Source: an uncultured Flavobacteriales bacterium (GTDB lineage: Bacteria; Bacteroidota; Bacteroidia; Flavobacteriales; Crocinitomicaceae). From it: a DNA stretch of 33,464 nucleotides. The position numbers and the translations under genes are program-made. A model generated the notes under the pieces. The model was given only the letters and a program-made list of their open reading frames with translations. It searched no databases and was not told where the DNA came from. Position 1 is the stretch's first letter. Each line of letters begins with the position of its first letter. The stretch is from assembly GCA_946478775.1 (NCBI GenBank), contig CAMLDR010000025.1, forward strand, positions 1 through 33,464, in the 5' to 3' direction. This document shows, piece after piece, positions 1-9,435 of the stretch.

Positions 1-695
1 TAAGATTCGTGGTATCTGTTTCCAAACAGTACCAAAATCAAGGATTATCACTTCCTGATTTAATCAATGAAGGAAATTTAGGTTTGATCAAAGCAGCCGA
101 GCGTTTTGATGAAACGAGAGGATTTAAGTTTATTTCATATGCGGTTTGGTGGATTCGTCAATCCATTTTACAGGCTTTGGCTGAGCAGGCGCGTATTGTA
201 AGACTTCCTCTGAATAAGATTGGAACCATTAATAAGATCAATAGAGCATATAGTGAGTTGGAACAACAATATGAACGTCCGCCTTCTGCAGATGAACTGG
301 CTGAATACCTGGAATGTTCGGTAGAAGATGTTCGTCAGTCGCTGGCAAACACTGCCCGGCATTTGTCCATGGATGCACCATTGGTTGATGGAGATGAAAG
401 TTCGTCCAGTATGTATGACGTATTGCCGAACGATTCCCTTCCAAGCCCGGAAAATGAATTGACAAAAGAATCACTTCGTAAAGAGATCGAACGCTCGCTT
501 TCGTCCTTATCGGGAAGAGAAGGAGACGTGGTGAGACTTTATTACGGATTAAACGGAAAACATCCTCTTACTTTGGAAGAGATCGGAGATTTATTCGATC
601 TGACAAGGGAGAGAGTAAGACAAATAAAAGAAAAAGCGATTCGACGCCTGAAGCACACATCCCGAAGCCGGATGCTTAAATCATACCTTGGTTAA
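1..695 (+). CDS. rpoD: Primary RNA polymerase sigma factor (RpoD/SigA), 5' end missing
   Basis: This is the C-terminal 230 or so residues of the housekeeping sigma factor, which directs RNA polymerase to promoters. The reading frame is open to the left edge: the codons before the GTG at position 9 read L-R-F, continuing the conserved region 2 phrase [15 protein letters not shown], so that GTG is not the true start. Visible parts are region 2 ([20 protein letters not shown], then [15 protein letters not shown], the -10 recognition and melting segment), region 3 (around [19 protein letters not shown]) and the region 4 helix-turn-helix ([20 protein letters not shown]). Bacteroidota primary sigma factors are short, near 290 residues, so roughly 55-60 residues (region 1.2 and the start of region 2) lie outside the window. 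The stop codon overlaps the stop of priA on the other strand by four bases. Confidence 0.96.
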   Translation, partial: RFVVSVSKQYQNQGLSLPDLINEGNLGLIKAAERFDETRGFKFISYAVWWIRQSILQALAEQARIVRLPLNKIGTINKINRAYSELEQQYERPPSADELAEYLECSVEDVRQSLANTARHLSMDAPLVDGDESSSSMYDVLPNDSLPSPENELTKESLRKEIERSLSSLSGREGDVVRLYYGLNGKHPLTLEEIGDLFDLTRERVRQIKEKAIRRLKHTSRSRMLKSYLG

Positions 696-3175
696 GCGGG
701 ATCTACATCTGGAATCAGTCGAATTGGTTTGAAATGGGGAACGCTGAAAAATTGATCCGTCAGCTCATGTAAGCGTTCCTTTACTTTCTTTTGTGGAGCA
801 TCGTGCTCAATTTTTAAAACAATTTCTTTCAAATAAAAGTTCTGAATCCTCGCAATAATCGGGGATTCAGGGCCTAAAACGCGTTCGTGGAATTGCTCCT
901 TCAGCAATTTACTGAAATGGAGTGCACCTGCCTCCACCAAATCACGGTCCCGATGCTTTAATGTAAAGCGAATCAGTTTATAGAAGGGTGGATAATGATA
1001 ATTCCTGCGTTCAACGATCTCATTGACTGCGAATGAATCGTAATCGTGCTCCATCACTTTTTGAATCACCCAATGGTCCGGATTTCCCGTTTGAATGATT
1101 ACCTTACCGCGCTTGTTTCTGCGGCCTGATCTCCCTGCAACTTGTGTCATTAACTGGAAAGCACGCTCAAATGCCCTGAAATCGGTTTTATTGAGCATTA
1201 AATCGGCGTCCAAAATCCCAACTAAACCTACGTGGTCGAAATCAAGTCCTTTTGCAACCATCTGAGTACCTATCAGGACATCTATTTCGCGGTTTTCAAA
1301 AGCCAGGATCAATTCCCGGTGGCTGTTTTTATTCCTTGTAGTGTCTAAATCCATTCTGCCTATTCGAATATCCGGAAGGATTAGGGACAGATCGTCTTCA
1401 ATTTTTTCGGTGCCAAATCCCAGCATTTTCAGGCGGTTGCTTCCACATGCCGGACAAGTTCCAATAGGATTTGTACTGTAACTGCAATGATGGCATTTCA
1501 ACAAATTGGAGTGCTTGTGGTAGTTTAATGTCGTATCACAATTAATGCAGTTCGGACTGAAACCACAAATTTCACAGGTCCAGATAGGAGTGTATCCTCT
1601 TCTGTTTTGGAAAAGGATCACTTGTTCCCCGTTTTTTAAAGTTTCCACTATGTTTTCCAGGAGAAATCTGGAAAAATGTCCGTTTAAACTCTTTTGCCGG
1701 CGCTCTTCTTTCATGTCTGCGCATAAAATTTCCGGAAGCTGCACCTTTGAATAGCGCTCGGTCAGTAACACATGTCCGAATTTACCTTCCCGCGTATTTT
1801 GGAAGCTTTCAATGGATGGTGTTGCGGAGCCCAGAAGCGTTTTGGTTTTGAAAAAATGAGCTAAAACGATGGCCATGTCGCGAGCATTGTACCGCGGAGA
1901 CGGATCGTGTTGTTTGTAGGAAGTTTCGTGTTCCTCATCCACAATCACTAAGCCCAGGTCCTGAAATGGAAGAAAAATGGAAGAACGTGCTCCTACAACT
2001 AATCTGAATTGTTTCGGATCATTTTGAAGTACCTTATTCCAGATTTCTACCCGTTCATTGGAATTGAACCTGGAATGGTACACACCAATCTTTTCACCAA
2101 AGTATGCAGATAAACGCTGGATCAATTGTGTCGTCAATGCAATTTCAGGGACCAGGAATAAAACTTGTCTTCCCTGATCCAACACTTTCCGGATCAGCTC
2201 GATATAGATCTCCGTTTTTCCGGACCCGGTAATTCCCTGGAGCAAAACGGTTTCTTTTTCTTTGAAACTCGTTTCTATTTCACTCAATGCGTGTGATTGG
2301 GCTTCACTGAGGACCGGGTATTCAAACTTACTTTGGTCCAGTGAATTGATCCGTGATATTTCAAGCCGTTCGGTTCTCAAAACCCCCTGATTTTCAAGGG
2401 TGTTTATTGCAGACAGGGAACAGCCCTGGTCCTCCAGTGATTTCCGGAGGATGGGAGTCACTTCTCCTTCGTGAAAACCACCCAGTTGCAGGATTTTTAG
2501 AAGAACCTGTTCCTGTTTTTGAGTCGTTTTTTTCCGGGCAAGCTGTTCAAATAATTCATTTAAAACAGCATCCGAACGGTAATTTTCCTGAAGAACCACA
2601 AATAAACCGGTTTTTGCAGAAAATTTATTGGAAACCTCTTCCAGTGTCAGGATAATATTTTTTTCAAGTAAGGTTTTGATCAAAGGCTGAATCGTTTTGA
2701 TTCCTATGATCTCTGAAATTTCTCTTAAATCGAGTGTTTCTTTGATTTGAAGTGCTTCAACCACCAAATATTCTCTATCCGATAAGCGGGAACTTTCTCC
2801 GTCAAATTCCGGATGAAGGACTACTTTTGTTTCGCTGGCCAATTTGAAGTTTGCAGGCAGGGCCGCATTCATCACATCACCAATCGGGGCCATATAATAC
2901 TCGGACATCCATTTCCAGAAAGAGAACTGTTTTTTGGTGATGATGGGTGTTTCATCCAGGATATGTTCCATGTATTTTGCCTGGTACAAACGCGGTGCTT
3001 CCTGGTGAATTCGGGTGATAATTCCGGTGTATAGCTTTCCTTTTCCAAAGGGAACAATTACGCGGAGGTATTCCTGAATTGAGTCATTCATTTCGAAAGG
3101 GACTCTATAGGTGAATTCCTGGCTTAATGGAATGGGTAAAATGACGTCAACGAAAAGAGTAATACGCTCGCTCAT
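692..3175 (-). CDS. priA: Primosomal protein N' (PriA), replication restart helicase
   Basis: This is a 3'-to-5' superfamily 2 DNA helicase that recognises stalled forks and reloads the replisome. The 827-residue product has full family length. An N-terminal DNA-binding region covers about residues 1-200. Walker A (GITGSGKT) is at about 314-321, the DEEH Walker B box at about 413-416 and the GSATPS motif at about 449-454. Eight cysteines in four CxxC pairs (534/537, 543/546, 561/564, 574/577) form the two zinc sites typical of PriA. The helicase C domain follows, with [11 protein letters not shown] and QVAGRSGRR. The start is the ATG at 3175; upstream sequence is A/T-rich with no obvious promoter. 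The gene is convergent with the sigma factor gene and their stops share TTAA, leaving no room for a terminator between them. Confidence 0.97.
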   Translation of the reverse strand: MSERITLFVDVILPIPLSQEFTYRVPFEMNDSIQEYLRVIVPFGKGKLYTGIITRIHQEAPRLYQAKYMEHILDETPIITKKQFSFWKWMSEYYMAPIGDVMNAALPANFKLASETKVVLHPEFDGESSRLSDREYLVVEALQIKETLDLREISEIIGIKTIQPLIKTLLEKNIILTLEEVSNKFSAKTGLFVVLQENYRSDAVLNELFEQLARKKTTQKQEQVLLKILQLGGFHEGEVTPILRKSLEDQGCSLSAINTLENQGVLRTERLEISRINSLDQSKFEYPVLSEAQSHALSEIETSFKEKETVLLQGITGSGKTEIYIELIRKVLDQGRQVLFLVPEIALTTQLIQRLSAYFGEKIGVYHSRFNSNERVEIWNKVLQNDPKQFRLVVGARSSIFLPFQDLGLVIVDEEHETSYKQHDPSPRYNARDMAIVLAHFFKTKTLLGSATPSIESFQNTREGKFGHVLLTERYSKVQLPEILCADMKEERRQKSLNGHFSRFLLENIVETLKNGEQVILFQNRRGYTPIWTCEICGFSPNCINCDTTLNYHKHSNLLKCHHCSYSTNPIGTCPACGSNRLKMLGFGTEKIEDDLSLILPDIRIGRMDLDTTRNKNSHRELILAFENREIDVLIGTQMVAKGLDFDHVGLVGILDADLMLNKTDFRAFERAFQLMTQVAGRSGRRNKRGKVIIQTGNPDHWVIQKVMEHDYDSFAVNEIVERRNYHYPPFYKLIRFTLKHRDRDLVEAGALHFSKLLKEQFHERVLGPESPIIARIQNFYLKEIVLKIEHDAPQKKVKERLHELTDQFFSVPHFKPIRLIPDVDPA

Positions 3176-3292
3176 GAAACAAATTTAATCAACTAAAAGC
3201 AAATAAAGGCTGTGTTTGATCTATAATCGACTTAATCTGATAATTAGTTACCAGGGTATGTGGTGGATAATCTTGCACTTATCCCCTGAAAC

Positions 3293-3325
3293 AAAAAATC
3301 CCGCATATCTTCTGATAAAACGGGA
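3293..3325 (-). terminator. Weak intrinsic terminator after the DUF4249-like gene
   Basis: Read on the minus strand, TCCCG (3325-3321) pairs with CGGGA (3303-3299) across a 17-base loop and is followed by six T residues (3298-3293). A T-run on the plus-strand side (from 3327) would allow bidirectional function. The stem is only five base pairs, so the call is moderate. It lies 26 bases past the stop of the 3351-4520 gene. The rest of the 175-bp gap up to priA shows nothing else clear. Confidence 0.5.
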
Positions 3326-3350
3326 CTTTTTTTATGTTTCAATTATGATC

Positions 3351-4520
3351 TTATTGACAGATCCACGATTCACCGTTATTAATATCAATCGGGTTATCGC
3401 TGCAGAATAACAACAGTCCTGTAATTGGCCCGGTGCACAATTCTTTGAGTGATAAATAGTCTAATGCTCTTTGATTGGGAATGGATGGATTGAATTTCGG
3501 TTTGTCCTGTTTGTTGGTCATTCGGGAAGTGAATATCCCGATTACCGGCCCACCGTCTGCACGCGTTAAATTGGTAAAAGTAGGCTTGTTTTGTGCCAGG
3601 GAAGAACTAGGCTGGTTTACCAAAATGTACTTGCTTAATTCTACTGATCCTCCGGTCATTAATACACGTATGGAAGTCATCTCACGTTTGTCAATTGTTG
3701 GATCATTGGTACAGTTTTCTTTTACCAGTGTATAGAATGTTTCTCCATTCGCAACGAAAGTAGCCTGAGAACCGGGAACTACCTGTTCCCCAATTTGTTC
3801 ACCGACTTTCCATATGAATGATTTCTGTACCGGTACACCGTTGAAATATTCATTGAAGAAGAACTGAATACGTGCGTCAACCACTTTTGCATTCCCATTG
3901 TTTGCTTTCAAGCTAAGCTGGTTATACTCTTTAACGCCATTTACCGTTTTAACAAAAGCGAGACTTCCCGCAGCTGAAGGCTGGCTGACAGCCATTCCTG
4001 TTACCAGTTTCGTTTCAGCGTTTACTACAATTTGTCCTCCGTTGATCGTTGCAATTAATTTATAAGTTGCGTCATCTTTTAAGGCCACATTTAAGTTCGG
4101 GTCTCCGATTGAAGGTGGATTTGAAATGTTGAAAGTTTCTGTTTTGAAATAGTATACTTTTTGATTAGGGCTATAAAAAGCACCCGGAACCTTATTGGTT
4201 AAAATAGTATCTCTCAACACCCAGGTACGAACTTTTGTGTTCAGATTGTTCGGTGGTAAAGATGCCCATTCTTCAATTTTGATCTCTGCATCCTGGAAAT
4301 AACTGGAATCCTCTATTTGAGCAACGAGCAATGAATTATTTGAACCTCCAAAAGTACGGGTCAGTTTGACGTAATGCAAAGAATCCGTTTTATCCATCAA
4401 TCCAAATAAAACAGGTGTTTCCACGTGCTCTCCGGCAAAGTCAATATCGTCTTCACACGAAGCAACAAGTACCAAAGAAGTCAGGATGATGGAGTAAAGT
4501 GAAAATTGGAGAAATTTCAT
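3351..4520 (-). CDS. DUF4249-like lipoprotein
   Basis: The product has 389 residues. The N-terminus is a hydrophobic signal ending in a lipobox (LVLVASC, Cys at about 22) followed by acidic residues (EDDID), so it is likely an outer-membrane lipoprotein that may be displayed on the surface. The rest is beta-rich and matches the general pattern of DUF4249 proteins: an early TPVLFGLMD strand, a central domain, and a C-terminal GGPVIGIFTSR segment shortly before a short Cys-containing tail. DUF4249 proteins in Bacteroidota are often next to TonB-dependent receptors and their function is unknown; here no receptor is adjacent. On the minus strand a TATTTTTG box (4545-4538) sits 18 bases before the ATG and fits the -7 consensus TAnnTTTG, but no -33 TTG is present. 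The family assignment is by resemblance only. Confidence 0.8.
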   Translation of the reverse strand: MKFLQFSLYSIILTSLVLVASCEDDIDFAGEHVETPVLFGLMDKTDSLHYVKLTRTFGGSNNSLLVAQIEDSSYFQDAEIKIEEWASLPPNNLNTKVRTWVLRDTILTNKVPGAFYSPNQKVYYFKTETFNISNPPSIGDPNLNVALKDDATYKLIATINGGQIVVNAETKLVTGMAVSQPSAAGSLAFVKTVNGVKEYNQLSLKANNGNAKVVDARIQFFFNEYFNGVPVQKSFIWKVGEQIGEQVVPGSQATFVANGETFYTLVKENCTNDPTIDKREMTSIRVLMTGGSVELSKYILVNQPSSSLAQNKPTFTNLTRADGGPVIGIFTSRMTNKQDKPKFNPSIPNQRALDYLSLKELCTGPITGLLLFCSDNPIDINNGESWICQ

Positions 4521-4598
4521 ATGTATACAATTTGTCCCAAAAATACAATTTTAATTGATAGGATTGAACGATTAAAATCAACAGAAGCTACTGTTGAA

Positions 4599-5666
4599 TC
4601 AATCTTTTACGCGATTAAATCTCATGGCTCTGAGCATCCAGTTTGGTAAAAATGCCCCGGGTTTTTTGTTTTTCAGGTGAATATACCAGCCCAGTTTTTT
4701 CATGACCGGTACCTTGTGGGTTTCAACAAATTCAATCCATGTACCATCCGGATCTTCAATATAACTGAATCTTCCGCCTGCTTCTCCCATATCAAAAGTT
4801 TTACCCGAATCAACCGTAAAAGGAAAGCCCAATTGTTCACATTCCTTCTGTAAATCATCCATTCCCTGCACATCGAAGCATAAATGAATGAAACCCCAGT
4901 CTCCCCAGAAACGGTTCCTGAAGATGGATTTAGCATCTGTTCTTTCAACTGCCTGAACCAATTCAATTTGGGTTGGACCGAGCAGTTTTGCAAAAGGGCC
5001 TTTTCGATCTTCCGAATGCTGGAGCAGTACTCTTCTTACTGGGTGATTTCCATTCGGAACACCATTGAAAGCGTCAAACGTATCCGTCACATCATAAACA
5101 ATTTTGTCGTATCCCAAAATAGTCTGGTAAAGCGGTAGAGCTTTTTCAATGGAACTCACACCGATCATGGAACCGGCAACCCCACCGGTTTTTCCTTCAA
5201 ATTTGGTGTCCATAAACCATCCGGAACCTTCTACGATATCGAATAAATTGCCATTCGGGTCTTCCACCAGGAAATGATAACTTCCGTTGGGTAATTGCTG
5301 TGGGTCCGATAAAACTTTGGCACCTTTTTTTACCAAAAAAGCGTGTGTTGCTTTTACATCTTTGGATTTGATGCGGCAGGCGTATAACCCGAAATCACCC
5401 AGGATAATTGGTTCCGTACTTTTTTCTGTCGGACGGGAAGTAAACTGCCAGATCTCAAATCCACCGCCGCTTTCCATAGAAAGTGCAAGCGTTGCTGTTC
5501 GGGAATGGATAACTCCGCCGGTATAGCGCGTCATCAAAGGGGCTTCAGCTGCTTCTTCAAAAATGCGCACATCCACGCCAAAGTGTTCTCTATACCACTT
5601 CCAAATCGATTGAACATCAGGAACACCAATTCCCATTTGCTGGATACCACAGATGATTTTTGCCAT
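4599..5666 (-). CDS. Two-module VOC (glyoxalase/dioxygenase-fold) family protein
   Basis: This 355-residue protein, with no signal peptide, contains two vicinal-oxygen-chelate modules, about residues 5-145 and 160-320. Module one carries VEDPNGNLFDIVEG and module two YIEDPDGTWIEFVET, the usual D-P-x-G-x-x-x-[DE] strand at the end of each half. VOC enzymes use a metal bound by His/Glu residues from the beta sheets. Here His is seen in FIHLCFDV and Glu in QIELVQ and WIEFVE, but the first strand of each module (MGIGVPDV, SMIGVSSI) lacks the usual His, so one metal site may be incomplete. The length resembles 4-hydroxyphenylpyruvate dioxygenase, but the signature HPD C-terminal region was not recognised and no substrate is assigned. 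A 78-bp gap separates it from the downstream lipoprotein gene. Confidence 0.85.
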   Translation of the reverse strand: MAKIICGIQQMGIGVPDVQSIWKWYREHFGVDVRIFEEAAEAPLMTRYTGGVIHSRTATLALSMESGGGFEIWQFTSRPTEKSTEPIILGDFGLYACRIKSKDVKATHAFLVKKGAKVLSDPQQLPNGSYHFLVEDPNGNLFDIVEGSGWFMDTKFEGKTGGVAGSMIGVSSIEKALPLYQTILGYDKIVYDVTDTFDAFNGVPNGNHPVRRVLLQHSEDRKGPFAKLLGPTQIELVQAVERTDAKSIFRNRFWGDWGFIHLCFDVQGMDDLQKECEQLGFPFTVDSGKTFDMGEAGGRFSYIEDPDGTWIEFVETHKVPVMKKLGWYIHLKNKKPGAFLPNWMLRAMRFNRVKD

Positions 5667-5737
5667 TTTTTGCTTTTTAGCATCCCGACATTTTAGAGTC
5701 AGGGATTGAATTTAATGCGAAGATACTAGGAATCTCG

Positions 5738-5868
5738 AAAGTTTAAATGTTCAAATGTTCAAATTGAATCTTTTAATCCCGATAGCTATCGGGACTTTGA
5801 ACCATCGAAACTCGCAACGCTTATGCTGACCTTGCTCCACCGAAGAAGATTTGAACTTTTTAAACTTT
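5738..5868. repeat. Imperfect inverted repeat around a short palindrome (gap between VOC and patatin genes)
   Basis: The left arm AAAGTTTAAATGTTCAAA (5738-5755) and the right arm (5850-5868) are reverse complements at 17 of 19 positions, about 94 bases apart. The left arm runs into a tandem ATGTTCAA duplication. The enclosed DNA holds a perfect palindrome at 5777-5794 and no ORF of note. It resembles a small non-coding mobile or REP-like element, but no target duplication was identified. It fills most of the 212-bp gap. Confidence 0.5.
5777..5794. repeat. 18-bp perfect palindrome TCCCGATAGCTATCGGGA
   Basis: This is a perfect inverted repeat with no loop, followed by CTTTGAA. The same CCCGATAGCTATCGGG type of palindrome is, from memory, common between genes in Flavobacteriia. 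It could fold as a hairpin at the 3' end of the patatin transcript (minus strand), but no proper T-run follows. Confidence 0.7.
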
Positions 5869-5878
5869 GGAACCTTTT

Positions 5879-8167
5879 CTAGCGGAATGCCCGTTCGTGG
5901 AAAATAATAAAGCCATAGGTGAATTGGAACGCTAAAGGAGTTTTTTGCTTGGGGAAATAATTTAATGAAGCTCTGATAGGCCCAAGCGGGGAATGGTAAA
6001 TTGCAGATAGTGAAGCAACCTGGGATTCTCCTTTAAACGGTTTGGAATAACCGAATGTTCCGTCATCATTTTTTGTAATCGAAATGAATGGCTGGTACCA
6101 ATAACCATCCACCCGGATATCAATATTCTTTCGGAGGGAGAAAACAATATTCAAACCACCTCCCACATATTGCGGCGAACGGTATTCAGCGAAAAAATAA
6201 GTTTGCAGGTCCGGCAAAGGCTGAAAGGCATTCATGTTCAAAAGGGTCGCCGTATAGTTCTTCAGCAAAGAAAGATTGGTGATGCTGGCGAGTCCGTGAA
6301 GGCCAAAGGAAAAATACTTGGTGCTCAGCGGAAAACCCTGTATTTCACCCCGGATATTGAACCAGTGATGCCCGTTCCTGTAATCGTAATCCTCAATGGA
6401 TGTAGATCCCGCCAAACTGTGTTCCTTTGCAGCACTGTAAATTGCCTTTATTTGGGCCATTGTACCGGATGATGCCCATTGTTTCCGGTTTAAAGAGTTT
6501 TGTTCCAGGGTCAGAATGAGGGTGTTTCCATATAAAATAGTTCTGTCTGTGGTATCTTTATTCGTGAATTCGGAACTTTGATAGTAGCGGTCCTCCGTTT
6601 CAAAGTGCCTGTAATCCAGTGCGAATTTGGAATTGTTGAAGAGCGGTAACTTGATCCCGCCTCCCAAATAAGCTTCATTCTGAACCAGGAAAGAAGGTTT
6701 TTCGTCGTCGAAGAAGGTGGTGAAGCTTTTGAAATAATCCCAACGATTAATGACTCCATATACGCTTGCTGAAATAGGGTAGTAGGATGCGAAGTGCAGA
6801 TCAACATTTGCTCTTCCAGAATTGTAGAATTTCCCGAAATAACCTCCGGCCTGAATGGTTGTTGCAAAGCGGTCCAAACGCATATAGTTCAACTGGATGA
6901 ACCCGGTATTGATAGCACGGGTACTTACAATTCCTCCCAAATCTATTCGGAATGGTTTTGCTTCGGTGACTTTGATGTTTAAAGCGTAAGTGGAGTCGGA
7001 TTTAGCTTCGAGTGTAGGATACAAGTACTTGATCTGAGGAGTGGCATATGTTCTGAAGTACCTTCGTTTAAAACGCATACCCGAAATGTTTTCGCCCTTT
7101 TTGTTCTTTAAAATTGATTTTCGGACATAACTTTCATCCAAACCACGCTTGTTCGTAGTATTTACTTCTGAAATAACAAGTGCATGGACAGACGTTTTAA
7201 ATGCCGATCGCCGTTTATCTAATTCTTCCGCTGAAACTCTTGAACTTACCATGATTTTAATGCTGTCCATCATGGCAATGGTTGATCTGTAGCCCGCATC
7301 AATTGCTTCGTCCACATCATCAAAGTCGAAAGTACTGATGTTTGATTTAGGTTCGATAATGATTCCGTCTTCGCAGGGAATTTTGAAGGTAGTATGCGTT
7401 ACGAGCATGTTTGTCAGCTGACTGATCAAATCATCTTCTCCCGGAGGAGAAGCATTGTAAGAAACGTTGCTTCCGATAATGAAATCCACCGGAAAACAAT
7501 GATACATTACATCTGAAGGGAAGTTGTTGTAAAGTCCGCCGTCGAAATACAAGACACCGTTGATCCGGATTGGATTTACATAAAATGGAAAAGTCATGGA
7601 TGCTCTGACAGCTTCGTTCAACTGGCCGGTTGAAAACACCACTCCTTTTTTAGCAACAATATCACTGGCTACACACCGGAATGGAACGAAAAGACTATCA
7701 AAATCATACTGACGGGAAGCGCCGCTGGCACCAAATAACCGCAGCATTTCAAAATCCAGTAATTCGGGACGTATGAAGTTAGTAGGAAGGGATTTGCTGA
7801 AAATACTGTCCAGTGAAAAAGGGAAACTGATTCCGGAAGCATTTTCATTGTCTTCGCGAAGGAGGAACTCATAACGTTGTTCAATGGCTCCCTGCGACAT
7901 TAGCTGAAACTTGGAACTTAATACATAATCTTCAATTTCCTTCGGGGAATAACCACTTGCATACATTGCGCCTACCAATGCGCCTGATGAAGTTCCTGTA
8001 ATGTAATTGATCGGGATATTGTTTTCTTCCAATGCTTTGAGGACACCGATATGAGCAAAACCGGATGCGCCACCACCACTTAATACAATTCCAACCCCCT
8101 GAGAATAAACGAATGAAGGGGCAAAACTGAGAAATAAAATGATAGTTAATCGCTTTGCTAATTGCAT
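5879..8167 (-). CDS. Patatin-like phospholipase fused to an outer-membrane beta-barrel
   Basis: The product is about 762 residues. A Sec signal peptide (about residues 1-22, ending VYSQ) is followed at once by a patatin domain: oxyanion-hole GGGASG (31-36), nucleophile elbow GTSSG with Ser60, and the DGG motif with Asp209, giving the Ser-Asp dyad of this lipid acyl hydrolase family. Residues from about 330 are rich in alternating beta strands, with a POTRA-like stretch (about 330-400) and then a BamA/FhaC-like surface-antigen barrel to a C-terminus near FTYGFIIFHERAF. This matches the PlpD/type Vd arrangement, in which the barrel presents or retains the esterase at the outer membrane. An in-frame TTG at 8176 lies inside a -7-like box (TACTTTTG, 8181-8174), so the ATG at 8167 is chosen. 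The membrane topology is inferred. Confidence 0.93.
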   Translation of the reverse strand: MQLAKRLTIILFLSFAPSFVYSQGVGIVLSGGGASGFAHIGVLKALEENNIPINYITGTSSGALVGAMYASGYSPKEIEDYVLSSKFQLMSQGAIEQRYEFLLREDNENASGISFPFSLDSIFSKSLPTNFIRPELLDFEMLRLFGASGASRQYDFDSLFVPFRCVASDIVAKKGVVFSTGQLNEAVRASMTFPFYVNPIRINGVLYFDGGLYNNFPSDVMYHCFPVDFIIGSNVSYNASPPGEDDLISQLTNMLVTHTTFKIPCEDGIIIEPKSNISTFDFDDVDEAIDAGYRSTIAMMDSIKIMVSSRVSAEELDKRRSAFKTSVHALVISEVNTTNKRGLDESYVRKSILKNKKGENISGMRFKRRYFRTYATPQIKYLYPTLEAKSDSTYALNIKVTEAKPFRIDLGGIVSTRAINTGFIQLNYMRLDRFATTIQAGGYFGKFYNSGRANVDLHFASYYPISASVYGVINRWDYFKSFTTFFDDEKPSFLVQNEAYLGGGIKLPLFNNSKFALDYRHFETEDRYYQSSEFTNKDTTDRTILYGNTLILTLEQNSLNRKQWASSGTMAQIKAIYSAAKEHSLAGSTSIEDYDYRNGHHWFNIRGEIQGFPLSTKYFSFGLHGLASITNLSLLKNYTATLLNMNAFQPLPDLQTYFFAEYRSPQYVGGGLNIVFSLRKNIDIRVDGYWYQPFISITKNDDGTFGYSKPFKGESQVASLSAIYHSPLGPIRASLNYFPKQKTPLAFQFTYGFIIFHERAFR

Positions 8168-8229
8168 TAAAATCAAAAGTAATTTTTTTTTACCTAAACG
8201 TAGCTTCTTTTGCTTTATTTCTGCGCTAT

Positions 8230-8261
8230 TTAGAAAAGCTATCGCCTTTTATCTACTTTTG
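8230..8261 (+). promoter_or_regulatory. Probable Bacteroidota-type promoter of the rRNA methyltransferase gene
   Basis: The -7 box TACTTTTG (8254-8261) matches TAnnTTTG exactly. TTAG at 8230-8233, one base off the -33 TTTG, lies 20 bases upstream. Transcription would start about 20 bases before the ATG at 8287. Confidence 0.45.
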
Positions 8262-8286
8262 TGACTCAAATTATTGAATTCGCTTT

Positions 8287-9435
8287 ATGAAAATAGTACT
8301 GAAAACATTTTACGGTTTAGAGGATGTGCTCGCTGATGAATTGAAAGAGTTGGGTTTTCCCGATAGTACGAAACTGAATAGAGCTGTTCAGATTGAAGGT
8401 GACTGGAAAGATGTGTACTTTTTGAACCTGCACGTCCGCTGTGCAATTTCTGTTTTGGTTGAGTTGCGAAAATTCGCCGTTAAATCAGAGAAGGATTTGT
8501 ATACGGAGGCATCTAAAATCAACTGGTCATCTCTGTTTGATGTACGCAAAACGTTTGCAGTAAAAGGAGCTGTAAACTCCACGATCTTCAATCACTCTCA
8601 ATTTCCGTTCTTGCTGATCAAAGATGCCATCGTAGATCATTTCCGTGATGTGAAAGGTGAAAGACCGGATATCAATGTGAAAACACCCCAAGTGGTAGTG
8701 GATTTGTATGTTCGTGAAAACGAAGGGATTATTTCAATCAATACCAGTGGATTGCCGTTATTCCAGAGAGGATACCGTCAGTCGACAGGGGATGCGCCGC
8801 TGAATGAAGTAGTTGCTGCTGCTCTTTTGCGAATGAGCGAGTGGGACAGGAAAACAACACTGATCGATCCGTTTTGCGGTTCGGGGACTATATTGATCGA
8901 AGCGGCATTGCTTGCTGCGGGAATTCCTTCGAATATCGAAAGAACCCATTACGCATTCAAGAATATGGCCAATTTCGATTCTGATTTGTGGGAAGAGATT
9001 CATGCCAAAGCCAATAAGGTGGTGAAAGAACTTCCTTGTACATTGATTGGTGGAGATATAGATTCTCAAATGGTAATGAAATCAAAAAGGAACCTCCGCG
9101 GATTTTCATTCGGAAGATTTGTAGAAGTACATAATGCTGCTTTGGAAGAATTTCCATTTCCGGAAGGACCGGCTTTTTTGATTACTAATCCACCATATGG
9201 GGAACGTTTGGAAACGGATGTGGAAGAACTTTACGGATCCTTGGGAAGTATCATGAAACACCGATTGATGGGATATTCCTGCTTTGTGATCTCTTCGAGT
9301 GAAGAAGGTTTTAAGTACCTGGCTTTAAAGCCCGACAAGAAGTACAAACTCTTCAATGGAGATTTGGAATGCTCTTTCCGAAAATATACGATCTACGAAG
9401 GTTCCAAAAAAGCAGAAAGAACAGAAGAATCTTAA
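8287..9435 (+). CDS. THUMP-domain rRNA (guanine-N2-)methyltransferase, RlmL/YpsC type
   Basis: This is a 382-residue, SAM-dependent RNA methyltransferase. The N-terminal part (about 1-155) fits the ferredoxin-like plus THUMP RNA-binding fold, and the C-terminal part is the Rossmann methyltransferase. It carries DPFCGSGTILIEAALLA (about 194-210, SAM binding), GGDID (255-259, motif II) and NPPYGERL (301-308, the catalytic NPPY motif that methylates an exocyclic amino group). This is the single-domain counterpart of the N-terminal half of E. coli RlmL, which makes m2G2445 in 23S rRNA; the exact target base here is inferred. It has its own probable promoter. Its stop codon overlaps that of the convergent downstream gene by four bases (TTAA at 9432-9435). 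Confidence 0.92.
   Translation: MKIVLKTFYGLEDVLADELKELGFPDSTKLNRAVQIEGDWKDVYFLNLHVRCAISVLVELRKFAVKSEKDLYTEASKINWSSLFDVRKTFAVKGAVNSTIFNHSQFPFLLIKDAIVDHFRDVKGERPDINVKTPQVVVDLYVRENEGIISINTSGLPLFQRGYRQSTGDAPLNEVVAAALLRMSEWDRKTTLIDPFCGSGTILIEAALLAAGIPSNIERTHYAFKNMANFDSDLWEEIHAKANKVVKELPCTLIGGDIDSQMVMKSKRNLRGFSFGRFVEVHNAALEEFPFPEGPAFLITNPPYGERLETDVEELYGSLGSIMKHRLMGYSCFVISSSEEGFKYLALKPDKKYKLFNGDLECSFRKYTIYEGSKKAERTEES

Noticed and set aside
6511..6867. 118-residue minus-strand frame inside the patatin-barrel gene
   Set aside because: Same strand, shifted frame within a well-supported protein; composition is not protein-like.
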